A stretch of 64,000 nucleotides of DNA. It comes from Gallintestinimicrobium propionicum (lineage in GTDB: Bacteria > Bacillota > Clostridia > Lachnospirales > Lachnospiraceae). Each line of letters begins with the position of its first letter. Within the stretch, counting starts at the first letter, position 1. The notes below the pieces were generated by a model. The model ran no database searches. It was not told where the DNA came from and worked only from the letters and a program-made list of their open reading frames with translations. Positions 34,986 through 44,168 of the stretch are shown one piece after another. Made by a program: the position numbers and the translations under genes. The stretch spans positions 186,001-250,000 of the forward strand of contig NZ_JAOQJY010000001.1 of NCBI RefSeq assembly GCF_025567525.1. The letters are read 5' to 3'.

Positions 34986-36101
34986 CTAAAAATTATACAG
35001 GTTTTTTCGCTGAAGCCCGACATTTAAGACAAAGCCGATTCCTATATACATACTGACTAGCGAACTCAGCCCATAGCTGACAAACGGAAGCGGTAATCCT
35101 GTATTTGGCATCATCATGGTAGCGACTGCAATATTCATAAAGCCCTGGATTCCGATCAGTGCGCCTATTCCGGCAGCGATAACCATTCCGGCGGTATCCT
35201 TTGCAACCCGCGCGATGGACACACAGCGCATTGCAATCAGGATCAGCAGCAAAATGACCACTGCAGAACCGATAAAGCCAAGCTCCTCCCCTATGATAGC
35301 AAAGATAAAGTCCGTCTGGGATTCCGGAAGAAAATTACCATTTTTGACGGATGCGATATCCGTATTGTTAAGTCCCTTTCCCCAAAGCTGTCCGGATCCG
35401 ATCGCGATGACGGAGTTTAACTGCTGATAAGCTTCTGTATCCGCATAGGTCGCCGGGTCAAAAAATGCCATAATACGATTCCGCTGATAATCCTTTATCA
35501 GCGTCTGTCCCTCCTGCATGACAATGGACAGAAAAATAAGAACGGACGGAACCGCCACTGCGAGAACGCCCCCGATAATCTTCCAACTCAAGCCGCCGAC
35601 AAACATCAGGACACAGAATAAAACAGACACCAGAATCGTCGTGGAAAGGTTGGGCTGTTTATAAATCAGGATCAGAGGCGGGATGATAAAGAGGACTGCA
35701 AGCAACAGTACCCGCATCGTATTGAATTGTTCTCTATACTTCATAATAAACTGTGCATAGAATAAAATCAACAAAATTTTTGCAGTTTCTGACGGCTGAA
35801 GGTCAAAAAAGCCCAAATCGAGCCAGCGCGCCGCACCGTTTGCCGACCTTCCGAAAAAATGAACCAGAATGAGGGTCACAATCACGAACAGGTATCCGAT
35901 CCATGCCAGCTTCAACAGTCTGGAATAGTCCAAAAAGGCGATTACCAGCATGGCAATCAGACCGACTGCCATGCCGAGAATCTGTTTGCTCTGTACACTT
36001 TGCTTGGCGCTTCCGATCGCAAGGATGCCGATAACATTTAAGGCAATCACCAAAAGCACCAGAAGAAAATCAAAATTCTTTAGTTTGTATCTCCGAAACA
36101 T
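34986..36101 (-). CDS. rodA: Rod-shape SEDS glycosyltransferase RodA
   Basis: A 371-aa polytopic membrane protein of the SEDS family, about ten helices, that polymerises glycan strands with its partner PBP2. Family motifs are KQPNLSTTILV (Asp replaced by Asn at the usual position), IAIGSGQLWGKGLNN, PESQTDFIFAIIGEELGF and PNTGLPLPFVSYGLSS. The partner gene mrdA lies four genes upstream in the same operon, with minCDE between. Confidence 0.93.
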   Translation of the reverse strand: MFRRYKLKNFDFLLVLLVIALNVIGILAIGSAKQSVQSKQILGMAVGLIAMLVIAFLDYSRLLKLAWIGYLFVIVTLILVHFFGRSANGAARWLDLGFFDLQPSETAKILLILFYAQFIMKYREQFNTMRVLLLAVLFIIPPLILIYKQPNLSTTILVSVLFCVLMFVGGLSWKIIGGVLAVAVPSVLIFLSIVMQEGQTLIKDYQRNRIMAFFDPATYADTEAYQQLNSVIAIGSGQLWGKGLNNTDIASVKNGNFLPESQTDFIFAIIGEELGFIGSAVVILLLILIAMRCVSIARVAKDTAGMVIAAGIGALIGIQGFMNIAVATMMMPNTGLPLPFVSYGLSSLVSMYIGIGFVLNVGLQRKNLYNF

Positions 36102-36110
36102 ATTGCTCCT

Positions 36111-36383
36111 TTAGCTGATTTTATGGAGATCCAGAATCGGGATGTTGGCGTAGATCGAAGGGGTCTTCGCCCCCTTGCCCCGCGTCGACGCTTTGCTGAT
36201 CTGGATTTCCATATTGTTTGTGTCTATTTTCATATAGCGTGATATGACTTCTGCGATATCTTTTTTGATCATCTCCAGAATTTCGGGCGAGCAGTTGACG
36301 CGGTCGGAAATCAGCAGGATTTTCAGACGGTCTTTTGCAACCTCGCGAGAGGGTTTTCTGCGAAAAAGATTAGACAGTTTCAT
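36111..36383 (-). CDS. minE: Cell division topological specificity factor MinE
   Basis: A 90-aa MinE. The N-terminal membrane/MinD-contact helix is followed by AKDRLKILLISDRVNCSPEI and the KKDIAEVISRYMKID segment, then the dimer domain. It stimulates MinD ATPase and positions the septum. Its start overlaps the minD stop by four bases. MinE is missing from Bacilli but present in many Clostridia, which supports the taxonomic reading. Confidence 0.92.
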   Translation of the reverse strand: MKLSNLFRRKPSREVAKDRLKILLISDRVNCSPEILEMIKKDIAEVISRYMKIDTNNMEIQISKASTRGKGAKTPSIYANIPILDLHKIS

Positions 36384-37186
36384 ACGCGTCCCTCCTGACT
36401 TTTATGAAAAATACCGGTGACCTTCGTCCAGAACGAAAAAGTCGGTTCCGGAAGCAGATACGGGGTCTCCTGCCCCAAAATCCGCTGGCAGATGTTCCGG
36501 TAGGCGCGTCCCGCCAGCGTGTGGTTGCCGACGAGCGGTTCGCCCTGATTGGTTGCGATGACGACGTTTTCATCGTCTGGCACGACGCCGATGAGCGGGA
36601 TGGAAAGGATGTCCACCACATCGTCTACGCTCATCATATCCCCGCGCCTGACCATTTCGTAACGCATCCGGTTGATGACCAGATCGATGCGCTCAAAACC
36701 AGATGCCTCCAAAAGACCGATGATACGGTCCGCGTCGCGGATGGCGGAAACCTCCGGCGTTGTGACGACGAGCGCCCGATCCGCACCGGCGATGGCATTT
36801 TTAAACCCCTGCTCGATGCCTGCGGGACAGTCTAACAAAATGTAATCAAACTGCTCTTTTAAGTGTTCCACCAGCTTTTTCATCTGGCTTTCGTTGACAG
36901 CGCTTTTGTCCCTTGTCTGCGCGGTTGGCAAAAGGTACAGACCGGGATAACGTTTGTCGCGAATCAGCGCCTGCTTGACGCGGCAGCTTCCTTCCACGAC
37001 GTCTACAAGATTGTATACAATCCGGTTTTCCAGTCCCATGACGACATCCAGATTCCGCAGACCGATATCGGTATCGATCAATACAACCTTTCTTCCAGCC
37101 GCCGCCAGACCGGTTCCGACGTTTGCGGTCGTCGTTGTTTTTCCGACACCGCCTTTTCCTGAGGTAACGACAATGACTTCACCCAT
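36380..37186 (-). CDS. minD: Septum-site determining ATPase MinD
   Basis: A 268-aa ParA-type ATPase. Deviant Walker A is TSGKGGVGKTTTTANVG, followed by VLIDTDIGLRNLDVVMGLE and DYILLDCPAGIEQGF. The C-terminus ends with a basic amphipathic helix (FWTKVTGIFHKSQ) expected for membrane targeting. The ATG at 37186 is chosen because MGEVIVVTSG is the normal N-terminus and GGAGG lies about ten bases upstream; an ATG seven codons earlier is possible. Confidence 0.95.
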   Translation of the reverse strand: MGEVIVVTSGKGGVGKTTTTANVGTGLAAAGRKVVLIDTDIGLRNLDVVMGLENRIVYNLVDVVEGSCRVKQALIRDKRYPGLYLLPTAQTRDKSAVNESQMKKLVEHLKEQFDYILLDCPAGIEQGFKNAIAGADRALVVTTPEVSAIRDADRIIGLLEASGFERIDLVINRMRYEMVRRGDMMSVDDVVDILSIPLIGVVPDDENVVIATNQGEPLVGNHTLAGRAYRNICQRILGQETPYLLPEPTFSFWTKVTGIFHKSQEGRV

Positions 37187-37237
37187 GGCATACGATCCTC
37201 CGATCATGAAATATTGGCGTTCCCTGAACAGGCTGCA

Positions 37238-37924
37238 CTAAACAGGCAGTTCATTCAGTAATTCTTTGGTAATGGACTGCATTTGTATTTCGCCGTTTCG
37301 GACGCATGCCATCTGCGGCTGCCCCTTGCGGAGCCTTCCCGCCCATAAGCGGCTTTCCTTTGTTTTATATTTGAAATCTCCGATTTTTAATTTCTGCGGA
37401 GTCATTTCAAGCGCTGCAATAAAGTGATGGTCCCTGCCGTCGCCGCCCGCATAGGCGTTTCCGGCAAGCCTTCCCAGAACGATGATATCCTTTGTGGAAA
37501 TGATGCTGCAGCCTTCTTCCACGCTGCCTAAAATGACGATGCTGCCCTCGGTTTCAAGAATCTGCCCGTCTTTTAAGCTGCCGCGGTAAAACTGTCCATC
37601 GTCCCCGCTCGCAGATTTCTGCGCAAAGTACCGCGCCGCTTCCGTTGCGCTGGAAAACTGGTTCTGAAGCCCGGCATCTTTTCCGATGACACAGAGCACC
37701 TGCAGACGGCTGGATGAGGTGATCGTGTCCACGAGGATATTTTCCTCCTCCTGGGTAAGCGTCCTGCCCTCAAAGGACACCGCGACCTGCATATCCCCGA
37801 AAAAACGGGCTGAGTCGCGGAATTTCTGTGCAAGATCCAGACAGAGCTGTTCAAATTCCAGCGTATCATCCAGATAGATCGCAATGCCGTCTTTATAGCT
37901 TTTGAGAATTACGGTGTTTTTCAT
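37238..37924 (-). CDS. minC: Septum site-determining protein MinC
   Basis: A 228-aa FtsZ assembly inhibitor. The N-terminal domain (1 to about 110) is divergent; the C-terminal beta-helix domain is clear, with FYRGSLKDGQILETEGSIVI, GSVEEGCSIIS and IIVLGRLAGNAYAGGDGRD. It is followed by minD after 51 bases and lies two bases from the mrdA stop, so it belongs to the same transcript. Confidence 0.92.
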   Translation of the reverse strand: MKNTVILKSYKDGIAIYLDDTLEFEQLCLDLAQKFRDSARFFGDMQVAVSFEGRTLTQEEENILVDTITSSSRLQVLCVIGKDAGLQNQFSSATEAARYFAQKSASGDDGQFYRGSLKDGQILETEGSIVILGSVEEGCSIISTKDIIVLGRLAGNAYAGGDGRDHHFIAALEMTPQKLKIGDFKYKTKESRLWAGRLRKGQPQMACVRNGEIQMQSITKELLNELPV

Positions 37925-37926
37925 GA

Positions 37927-40821
37927 TCAGTCTCCTCCCCCAACGACAGTTTCCAGGGAAAGTGCAGTCTGGCTGTCAGTCAGGGCTCCGTTTTCGTCCA
38001 GGTCGAAATACACGGTCATCAGCTGCTTGGAAAGCTGGCAGGCGTAGTCGGAGGAATAACCGTTTGCGATACGGATCGCCATAGAGACCTCCGGATTGTC
38101 GTAAGGCGCGTAGCCGACGAACAGACCGTGGTTTGGACGGGACTTATCTTCTTCGGCGGTACCGGTCTTGCCGGCAACCTCAACGCCGAAATCCTGATAG
38201 TATTTCTTGTTCTGGACAACGCCGCGCATGCCCTGATGGATTGCATTCCAGTAGGACTGTGGCATATCGATCGTATTGCGGACGTTTGCCGAATAATTGA
38301 CAAGCAGGTTGCCAGAGGTATCCGTCACCTTATCTAAAAGCGTCAGGTCATAGCAGGTACCGCTGTTTGCAACGGTCGTCACATAACGGGCAAGACCGAC
38401 GGTGGTGAAGTTGTTGGTACCCTGTCCGATTGCGGATACAACAGACAGTGCGTCGGAAATCTGCGGTTCGGATTCTTCAATTTCAATGCCGGATTTTTCG
38501 TTCAGTCCGTACATAGACGCATATTTGGCGAGCTTTTCATTACCGAGATCCTGATCGTATTTATCGCCGTTTAAGCCGAGCTGATAGCCGACCTCGTAAA
38601 AAAAGACGTTACAGGAGTTTGTGATCGCTTCGGATACATTTAAGCTGCCGTGACCGCTTCTCTTCCAGCATCGGGGCTGATAATCGGAGAAACGGGTAAA
38701 AATTCCCGGGCACTCGATTCTTGTCGTCAAATCGATCACATGCTCCATCAAAGCCGCGGTAGACGATACCATCTTAAAGGTGGAGCCGGGCGCCGTACGC
38801 ATCTGGGTCGCATAATTCCACATCGGGCGGGAAAGATCCTCGCCGCTGGAAATCCGCGAATAATATTCTGCGTCGATGCCGTTTGCCAGCCGGTTGTTAT
38901 CATAGCTGGGGTAGCTGACGAGCGCACGCACCTCTCCGGTGTTGACGTCTGTTAAAACGCAGGATGCCGAATACGGGTCGAGAGCAAGCTGCGCCGGGGT
39001 AATCTCGAGGTTGCGAATCAGATTTACCATAAAATTAAAGGCAGAAACACTGCCGGATTTTAATTCGGCGATTTGGTTTTCTGTCGGGTTGATGACATCC
39101 TGTTCGATCAGGAGGATGCAGACCTGGGTTCCGGTAATCCGGTTCTGCTCGATCATGTACGGAATCAATTTCTTTAAAAAAGTCTGGCTGTCCAGCTCTT
39201 CTAAAATGTAGGAAACCAGCTGCTGATAGACCTCCGAGGAATCGGAATATTTTCCATCCAGGGGAAGCTGGGTCACGTCGATCCAGTTTTTGGAGATCGC
39301 GTATTCCAGATATTCCCGGATGCTGATCGTCTCATTGGTCGTCCAGTCGATGTAGGTCTGATCGGTTTTATCTACGCCGGATAAAATATTGTTCTCCGGC
39401 AGCAGGTTGTTGATGATATAGCTTTCATATGCCTTATATTCTGCTGGAAGGCTCTGATAAGCGATTGTTCCGGACAAAAGCTCCTCGGAGAGCCAGGTAA
39501 GGACCTCATCGCGCCGGGATAAAATCGTCTGATAGACGCTGTACTGGGTTTCTCCTTCGACGGCAGCTTCCATTTTGGAAAGCTCGATCACGTTATTTTT
39601 AAACAACGCGCTGTATACATTATCGATCGGAATCTTTAGGTTCGCGCTGGAAACATCGGTGGAGTCATAGTTTTTAACGTTGATGATTTTATCCACCAGA
39701 ATACCGGCAACGAATTTTTCCAGGATATTATAGGCGTCCGCCTGGAGCTTGCTGTCGATCGTCAGGTAAACGTCGTTTCCGGCAGTCGCGTCCACATGGT
39801 CGAGCACTTCTACCTCCCGACCCATCCGGTCAACAAAGACCGTCTCATAGCCCTTTGTTCCCTGCAGATATTCTTCCATGACCTTTTCGATGCCAGCCTT
39901 GCCGACGATATCCGTCAGCTCGTATTCTTTGACATCCGGCGCGCTCTTGACGCCGTCCATGCCTTCTTTACTGTTTAATGCGGTCAGCTCGTCCGTCGAG
40001 ATTTTGCCGGTGTAGCCGAGGATCTGGGAATAATACGGTCCGTCCTTATATTTGCGGATTGTGTCTTCCGCAACAGAAATGCCCTCCAGCTCGTCCTGAT
40101 TTTCTGCAATTGCGGCAACGGTTTCTTCTGAAACGTCGGTCGCGATTGTAACCGGGATATATTTCTGATATCCGGTGGTTCCCATCGTATACCGGATCGC
40201 GATGATGTTGAGCAGTTCTTTTTGGGTATATCCCTCTCCGACTGTAAAGCTGTTTTTATCGTTCGGATCAGTCAGTCCGCCGATCGCGTAACGTTTGGAG
40301 CCGGCGAGATATTCGATAATATCCTGCGCGGTTGCATTTTTCTGGCGCTCTTCCAGATCGGAAATCTGGGTGATACCGTAGACGTCAGCGATAAAACGCA
40401 GCCTTCTCGAGCCAGTCACGCTGTAGGCAAATTCGCCGTCGCCATCGATATAAATATTGAAATCGCAGCTGATGCTGTCGCCGTTTTCGTCCAGAATATG
40501 AAGGACTTTTTTGAGGATACCATTAATTGTGGCATTTTTTTTGCTGGATTCATAGACATCCTCGATCGTGACAGAGCTGGAAAGCTCATTGTAGGCGAGC
40601 GCAATGCCGTTTACGTCGTAAATATTGCCTCGCGTGCTTGCAATCGAACGCTCTTTTTTGATTTTTAGTTCAAATTCCTGCTGCTTGTCCTCGCCCTGTA
40701 CGATCTGCAGCGTGAAAATACGCTGGAACAAAAGGACTGCCATCACAACAAACATGACGTACAAAAAAAACGTTCTGGAACTGATAAAATTGATCAGAAA
40801 TCTCTGAATTTTTTTCAACAA
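37927..40821 (-). CDS. mrdA: Penicillin-binding protein 2 (elongation transpeptidase), long form
   Basis: A 964-aa class B penicillin-binding protein with one N-terminal membrane helix (about 16-33). A long non-catalytic region includes a helical insert (about 380-600). The transpeptidase motifs are APGSTFKMVSS (SxxK), ITNSCNVFFYE (SxN) and AGKTGTAEED (KTG). It is far longer than the 600-700 residues usual for PBP2. It crosslinks peptidoglycan during elongation with RodA and the Mre proteins. It starts right at the mreD stop. Confidence 0.92.
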   Translation of the reverse strand: MLKKIQRFLINFISSRTFFLYVMFVVMAVLLFQRIFTLQIVQGEDKQQEFELKIKKERSIASTRGNIYDVNGIALAYNELSSSVTIEDVYESSKKNATINGILKKVLHILDENGDSISCDFNIYIDGDGEFAYSVTGSRRLRFIADVYGITQISDLEERQKNATAQDIIEYLAGSKRYAIGGLTDPNDKNSFTVGEGYTQKELLNIIAIRYTMGTTGYQKYIPVTIATDVSEETVAAIAENQDELEGISVAEDTIRKYKDGPYYSQILGYTGKISTDELTALNSKEGMDGVKSAPDVKEYELTDIVGKAGIEKVMEEYLQGTKGYETVFVDRMGREVEVLDHVDATAGNDVYLTIDSKLQADAYNILEKFVAGILVDKIINVKNYDSTDVSSANLKIPIDNVYSALFKNNVIELSKMEAAVEGETQYSVYQTILSRRDEVLTWLSEELLSGTIAYQSLPAEYKAYESYIINNLLPENNILSGVDKTDQTYIDWTTNETISIREYLEYAISKNWIDVTQLPLDGKYSDSSEVYQQLVSYILEELDSQTFLKKLIPYMIEQNRITGTQVCILLIEQDVINPTENQIAELKSGSVSAFNFMVNLIRNLEITPAQLALDPYSASCVLTDVNTGEVRALVSYPSYDNNRLANGIDAEYYSRISSGEDLSRPMWNYATQMRTAPGSTFKMVSSTAALMEHVIDLTTRIECPGIFTRFSDYQPRCWKRSGHGSLNVSEAITNSCNVFFYEVGYQLGLNGDKYDQDLGNEKLAKYASMYGLNEKSGIEIEESEPQISDALSVVSAIGQGTNNFTTVGLARYVTTVANSGTCYDLTLLDKVTDTSGNLLVNYSANVRNTIDMPQSYWNAIHQGMRGVVQNKKYYQDFGVEVAGKTGTAEEDKSRPNHGLFVGYAPYDNPEVSMAIRIANGYSSDYACQLSKQLMTVYFDLDENGALTDSQTALSLETVVGGGD

Positions 40822-41370
40822 TTATTCTGTACTCCCTCGATCCGCACACCAGAGCCATTTGTGCAGCAGCAAAAGCAGCGGATAAAAAATAAATGCAACA
40901 ACGATGGTGTAAACTGCTTCCGGTAAAATGATATGTAACAGATAGTAACCGATGTCAAGGCGCGCCCGCATCAGAAACATAATCAGATAGCAGACGAAAT
41001 TGACGCAGAGGTCTGCAGCGGTAATCATCATCAGCGGAAGCTTGATATCTTCGGGATAAAAAAGCCGGTTCGCCTGTCCGCATAAATATCCGACATACAA
41101 AAACAGCAGCGCGTAAAAACCGAGCAGGTCTCCGGTAGCACCGTTCTGGGAAATGAGGCTGACGCCGTTTGCCGCAAACAGATCTGCCAAAAGCCCACAG
41201 GCAAAGCCTGTCCACATGCCGGCTTTGGATCCCTCCATAAATCCGATGGATGCGACCAAAATGACTAAAAGATTCGGTTTGATCGAGCCAAACGCAATCC
41301 AGGGGCAGACAGAGGTCTGCAAAAGGAAAAAGACCCAGATCAGGGCGGCAACTGTCAGAAATTTTTTCAT
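40822..41370 (-). CDS. mreD: Rod shape-determining protein MreD
   Basis: A 182-aa integral membrane protein with five or six helices, starting MKKFLTVAALIWVFFLLQTS. Assignment rests on its hydrophobic profile, the motif WIAFGSIKPNLLVILVASIGF, and the place between mreC and mrdA. It links MreC to the elongation machinery. It ends exactly where mrdA begins, and follows mreC by 18 bases. Confidence 0.88.
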   Translation of the reverse strand: MKKFLTVAALIWVFFLLQTSVCPWIAFGSIKPNLLVILVASIGFMEGSKAGMWTGFACGLLADLFAANGVSLISQNGATGDLLGFYALLFLYVGYLCGQANRLFYPEDIKLPLMMITAADLCVNFVCYLIMFLMRARLDIGYYLLHIILPEAVYTIVVAFIFYPLLLLLHKWLWCADRGSTE

Positions 41371-41388
41371 AGAAAGAAGCCTCCTTTG

Positions 41389-42261
41389 TCAGTCACCGGT
41401 CTGCTGTTTTTGTTCCATCACAACTAAAACCTCGTCCAGATGGGAAAAATCGACAGCTGGTGTCACCGTTCCGGATTTGGTCAGGTTATTGGAGGAAGTG
41501 CTGATCGAATCGATATAGCCGATCAGAATTCCGGGCAGATATTTATCACTGATATTGCTCGTAACGACCTTATCTCCGACTGATACGTTGTTGTCTGGAT
41601 CGGAAAGCTGGGAAAACAGGATCGTTCCGTCCGACTGTATGGACTGCAGGCTGCCGGATACGATTAAGTTGTTTGAGGTTGCAAGGACGGTTGCGCTGAC
41701 GCTGCTCGTATCGGAAATGATGGAAATAACCTTTGCGTAGTGCGGACCAACAGAAACAACGCGTCCGACCAGACCGCTGCCTGCCATGACGTTATAATCG
41801 ACCTGTACGCCCTCTTCTTCCCCCTTGTTGATCGTAAACGAAGAAAACCAGTTATCAGTTTCGCTGGAGATGACCCTCGCACCGATCTTGTCATAATCGG
41901 AATATGCCTGGTCGAGTTCATATAAGCTGCGCAGGTTATTTAATTCGTAACGATCCTGCTGCAGCTGGTTGTTTTCGATCGTCAGCTGGTCAATCTGCTC
42001 CTGCAGATCTTTGTTTAGGGCAAGAACATCCTTTAACTGCGCCAGTTCGTCGGAACGGTCGGATAAGTATCCGCCTATCGTTGCGATCCCGTTCTGGAAC
42101 GGAACAACGACGTAGCCTGCCGCCTGCTTTAAAACACCTTCGAATACGTTGGTATTAAAGGTAAAAATCAGCAGAAAAGCGCAGACTGCAGTCAGCACAA
42201 GCAAAAGCTGTTGGCTTGTAATCGTGATTTTTTTTCGTTTCTTTTTGACTACAGGACTCAT
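41389..42261 (-). CDS. mreC: Rod shape-determining protein MreC
   Basis: A 290-aa bitopic protein with a basic N-terminus (KKKRKKITITS), one membrane helix (about 18-36), a coiled coil (about 65-115: LKDVLALNKDLQEQIDQL) and a beta-rich C-terminal domain (NWFSSFTINKG, VGRVVSVGP). It is a scaffold for the elongasome in the periplasm-like space. Its start overlaps the mreB stop by four bases (ATGA). Confidence 0.93.
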   Translation of the reverse strand: MSPVVKKKRKKITITSQQLLLVLTAVCAFLLIFTFNTNVFEGVLKQAAGYVVVPFQNGIATIGGYLSDRSDELAQLKDVLALNKDLQEQIDQLTIENNQLQQDRYELNNLRSLYELDQAYSDYDKIGARVISSETDNWFSSFTINKGEEEGVQVDYNVMAGSGLVGRVVSVGPHYAKVISIISDTSSVSATVLATSNNLIVSGSLQSIQSDGTILFSQLSDPDNNVSVGDKVVTSNISDKYLPGILIGYIDSISTSSNNLTKSGTVTPAVDFSHLDEVLVVMEQKQQTGD

Positions 42262-43271
42262 TTACCCATCCCTTCAATAGCATATGCTACAGATTTGTAA
42301 TTGTCCTCTTTCAGGATGCGGCCCATGCCGAGTACGACGCTTTCAAGCGGGCGCTGCGCCTGATTGACCTTTAAGCCGGTGGATTTCTGCAGAAGCTCTG
42401 CGAAATGGCTGGTCTGGCTGGCACCGCCGGTTAAATAGACACCGTGTTTGAAAATATCGGCACCGAGTTCCGGAGGGGTTCTCTCCAGAATCACTTTTAC
42501 GCTGTCGATGATGGTGTTGAAGTGCTCTTCCAGGCAGCTGTTGATTAAATCCGTCGGGATTTCACGTTCTACCGGAAGTCCGACTACGATATCGCGGCCG
42601 TATACGACAGCGCCCTTGCCCTCTTTTTCGAGATCGCCGATGGACTGACGGATCGTTGCGGCTGTTTTCTGACCGATCAGAAGGTTAAATTCACGGCGTA
42701 CGGTCTGGCGAACCGCTTCGTCGAATTTCAAGCCGCCGGTTTTGATCAGTCTGCTCAGCACGATGCCACCGAGGGAAAGAATGGAAACCTCCGTCGTATC
42801 GTAGCCGATATCCACAACCAGGACACCCTGGGAATTTTTTACGTCGATGTCCATGCCGAGGCCGTCCGCAATTGCCTTTTCCACGACCATGATCTTGCGT
42901 GCCTTGACGTTCGCATCCTTGATCAGATCATAAAACGCGCGCTTCTCCACTTCCGTGATATCGGTCGGGACTGCAATATAGAAATCTGCCGGACGGATAT
43001 TTCCTTTGGACATATCGGAAATAAACAGATGAATCAGCCGTTCCATGTTGTTGATATCCGCGATGACACCGTTGGAAAGCGGATGGCTGATTTGAATATT
43101 TGCCGGGGCTTTTTCATACATTTCATAAGCGGAATTACCGTAGGCAAATATGTTCTTTTTATTTTCGATGGCGATCATATTCTTTTCCATCATGACTGAA
43201 TCGTCGGAAAGACTGTAGATTTTGATATTGCTCGTTCCGAGATCGATTCCGTATGCGCAATTTGGCACCAT
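42258..43271 (-). CDS. mreB: Rod shape-determining actin-like MreB
   Basis: A 337-aa actin homologue. Phosphate-1 loop: YGIDLGTSNIKIY; then VVEKAIADGLGMDI, VLVVDIGYDTTEVSILSLGG and the adenosine motif VYLTGGASQTSHF. It directs cell-wall synthesis along the cylinder. The start with AAGGAG before MVPNCAYGID is preferred over an upstream extension to 43355 that would overlap radC. It lies 14 bases after radC, the familiar radC-mreB-mreC-mreD order. Confidence 0.93.
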   Translation of the reverse strand: MVPNCAYGIDLGTSNIKIYSLSDDSVMMEKNMIAIENKKNIFAYGNSAYEMYEKAPANIQISHPLSNGVIADINNMERLIHLFISDMSKGNIRPADFYIAVPTDITEVEKRAFYDLIKDANVKARKIMVVEKAIADGLGMDIDVKNSQGVLVVDIGYDTTEVSILSLGGIVLSRLIKTGGLKFDEAVRQTVRREFNLLIGQKTAATIRQSIGDLEKEGKGAVVYGRDIVVGLPVEREIPTDLINSCLEEHFNTIIDSVKVILERTPPELGADIFKHGVYLTGGASQTSHFAELLQKSTGLKVNQAQRPLESVVLGMGRILKEDNYKSVAYAIEGMGK

Positions 43272-43285
43272 GTTATTCTCCTTCC

Positions 43286-44023
43286 TTAGATCAGCCCTGC
43301 CTGCCGGAAACTGAAAAAATCCGAATCGCCGACAATGATATGGTCGGTCAGGCAAAGCTGCATCATCCCGCCAAGCATGGCAAGGCGCTTTGTAAGTTCT
43401 TTGTCCTCGGGGCTCGGAGTAACGTCCCCGCTGGGATGGTTGTGCAGTAAGAGGAAGCTGACAGCCCCGACGCGCAGCGCCTGCAGAAAAATTTCGCGCG
43501 GAGATACGAGCGCCGCATCGATGGTCCCGATCGAGAGAAGCTTTTCCCTGATCAGGCAGCCTTTGCCATCTAACAACAGCAGAATCGTGCGTTCGAGCAT
43601 ACCGCCGTCCTCTTCAAACATCGGTCTGCAATAGTCTGCCGCCGTTCCCGGGTCCGGAAAGGCGGGAAGCTTTTTGCGCTGCCCGAGGGCGATCCTTCTT
43701 GCCAGTTCAAAAATGCAGCAGATCCGCACGGCTTTTACTTCGCCGATTCCCCTGATCTGCTGCAGCTGGTTGCAAGATAAGCTGGAAAGTCCCAAAAGTC
43801 CGCTTCGGGAACCGAGCGGCAGGGAAAGCACCTGCTCTGCCAGCGCGAGCGCCGGACAATCCCGAAACGCCTGCGGGGCGTCCGGTCCGGGATCAGGCCC
43901 TGTACGCAGCATAATCGCCAGAAGTTCGGCGTCTGATAAGGATTCTGCCCCTTTTTGCAGAAATTTTTCATACGGGAGACGGTCAGAAGCTGTCAGCTGT
44001 GTTTCTTTTTTGGATACTTTCAT
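43286..44023 (-). CDS. radC: RadC-family JAMM protein
   Basis: A 245-aa protein. The N-terminal helix-hairpin-helix region contains LQQIRGIGEVKAVRIC. The C-terminal MPN/JAMM domain has LLLHNHPSGDVTPSPEDKEL with the HxHPSGx3PSx2D metal motif. The old DNA-repair role is doubtful; its function remains open. The ATG at 44023 has GGAGG nine bases upstream; the longer frame to 44098 has no support. First gene of the shape cluster. Confidence 0.92.
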   Translation of the reverse strand: MKVSKKETQLTASDRLPYEKFLQKGAESLSDAELLAIMLRTGPDPGPDAPQAFRDCPALALAEQVLSLPLGSRSGLLGLSSLSCNQLQQIRGIGEVKAVRICCIFELARRIALGQRKKLPAFPDPGTAADYCRPMFEEDGGMLERTILLLLDGKGCLIREKLLSIGTIDAALVSPREIFLQALRVGAVSFLLLHNHPSGDVTPSPEDKELTKRLAMLGGMMQLCLTDHIIVGDSDFFSFRQAGLI

Positions 44024-44168
44024 TTGGTTTGTCCTCCATTTTCCTCTCCATGAAAATGCAGGACAGCATGCTCTTTTGTCTCCCTGAGCTTTTATCATAT
44101 TAACATAATTCTTTTTTTCTGTATAGAAAGAAAAGGCACTTTTTTTCGCACCGTCCGACAGCTGGCGA

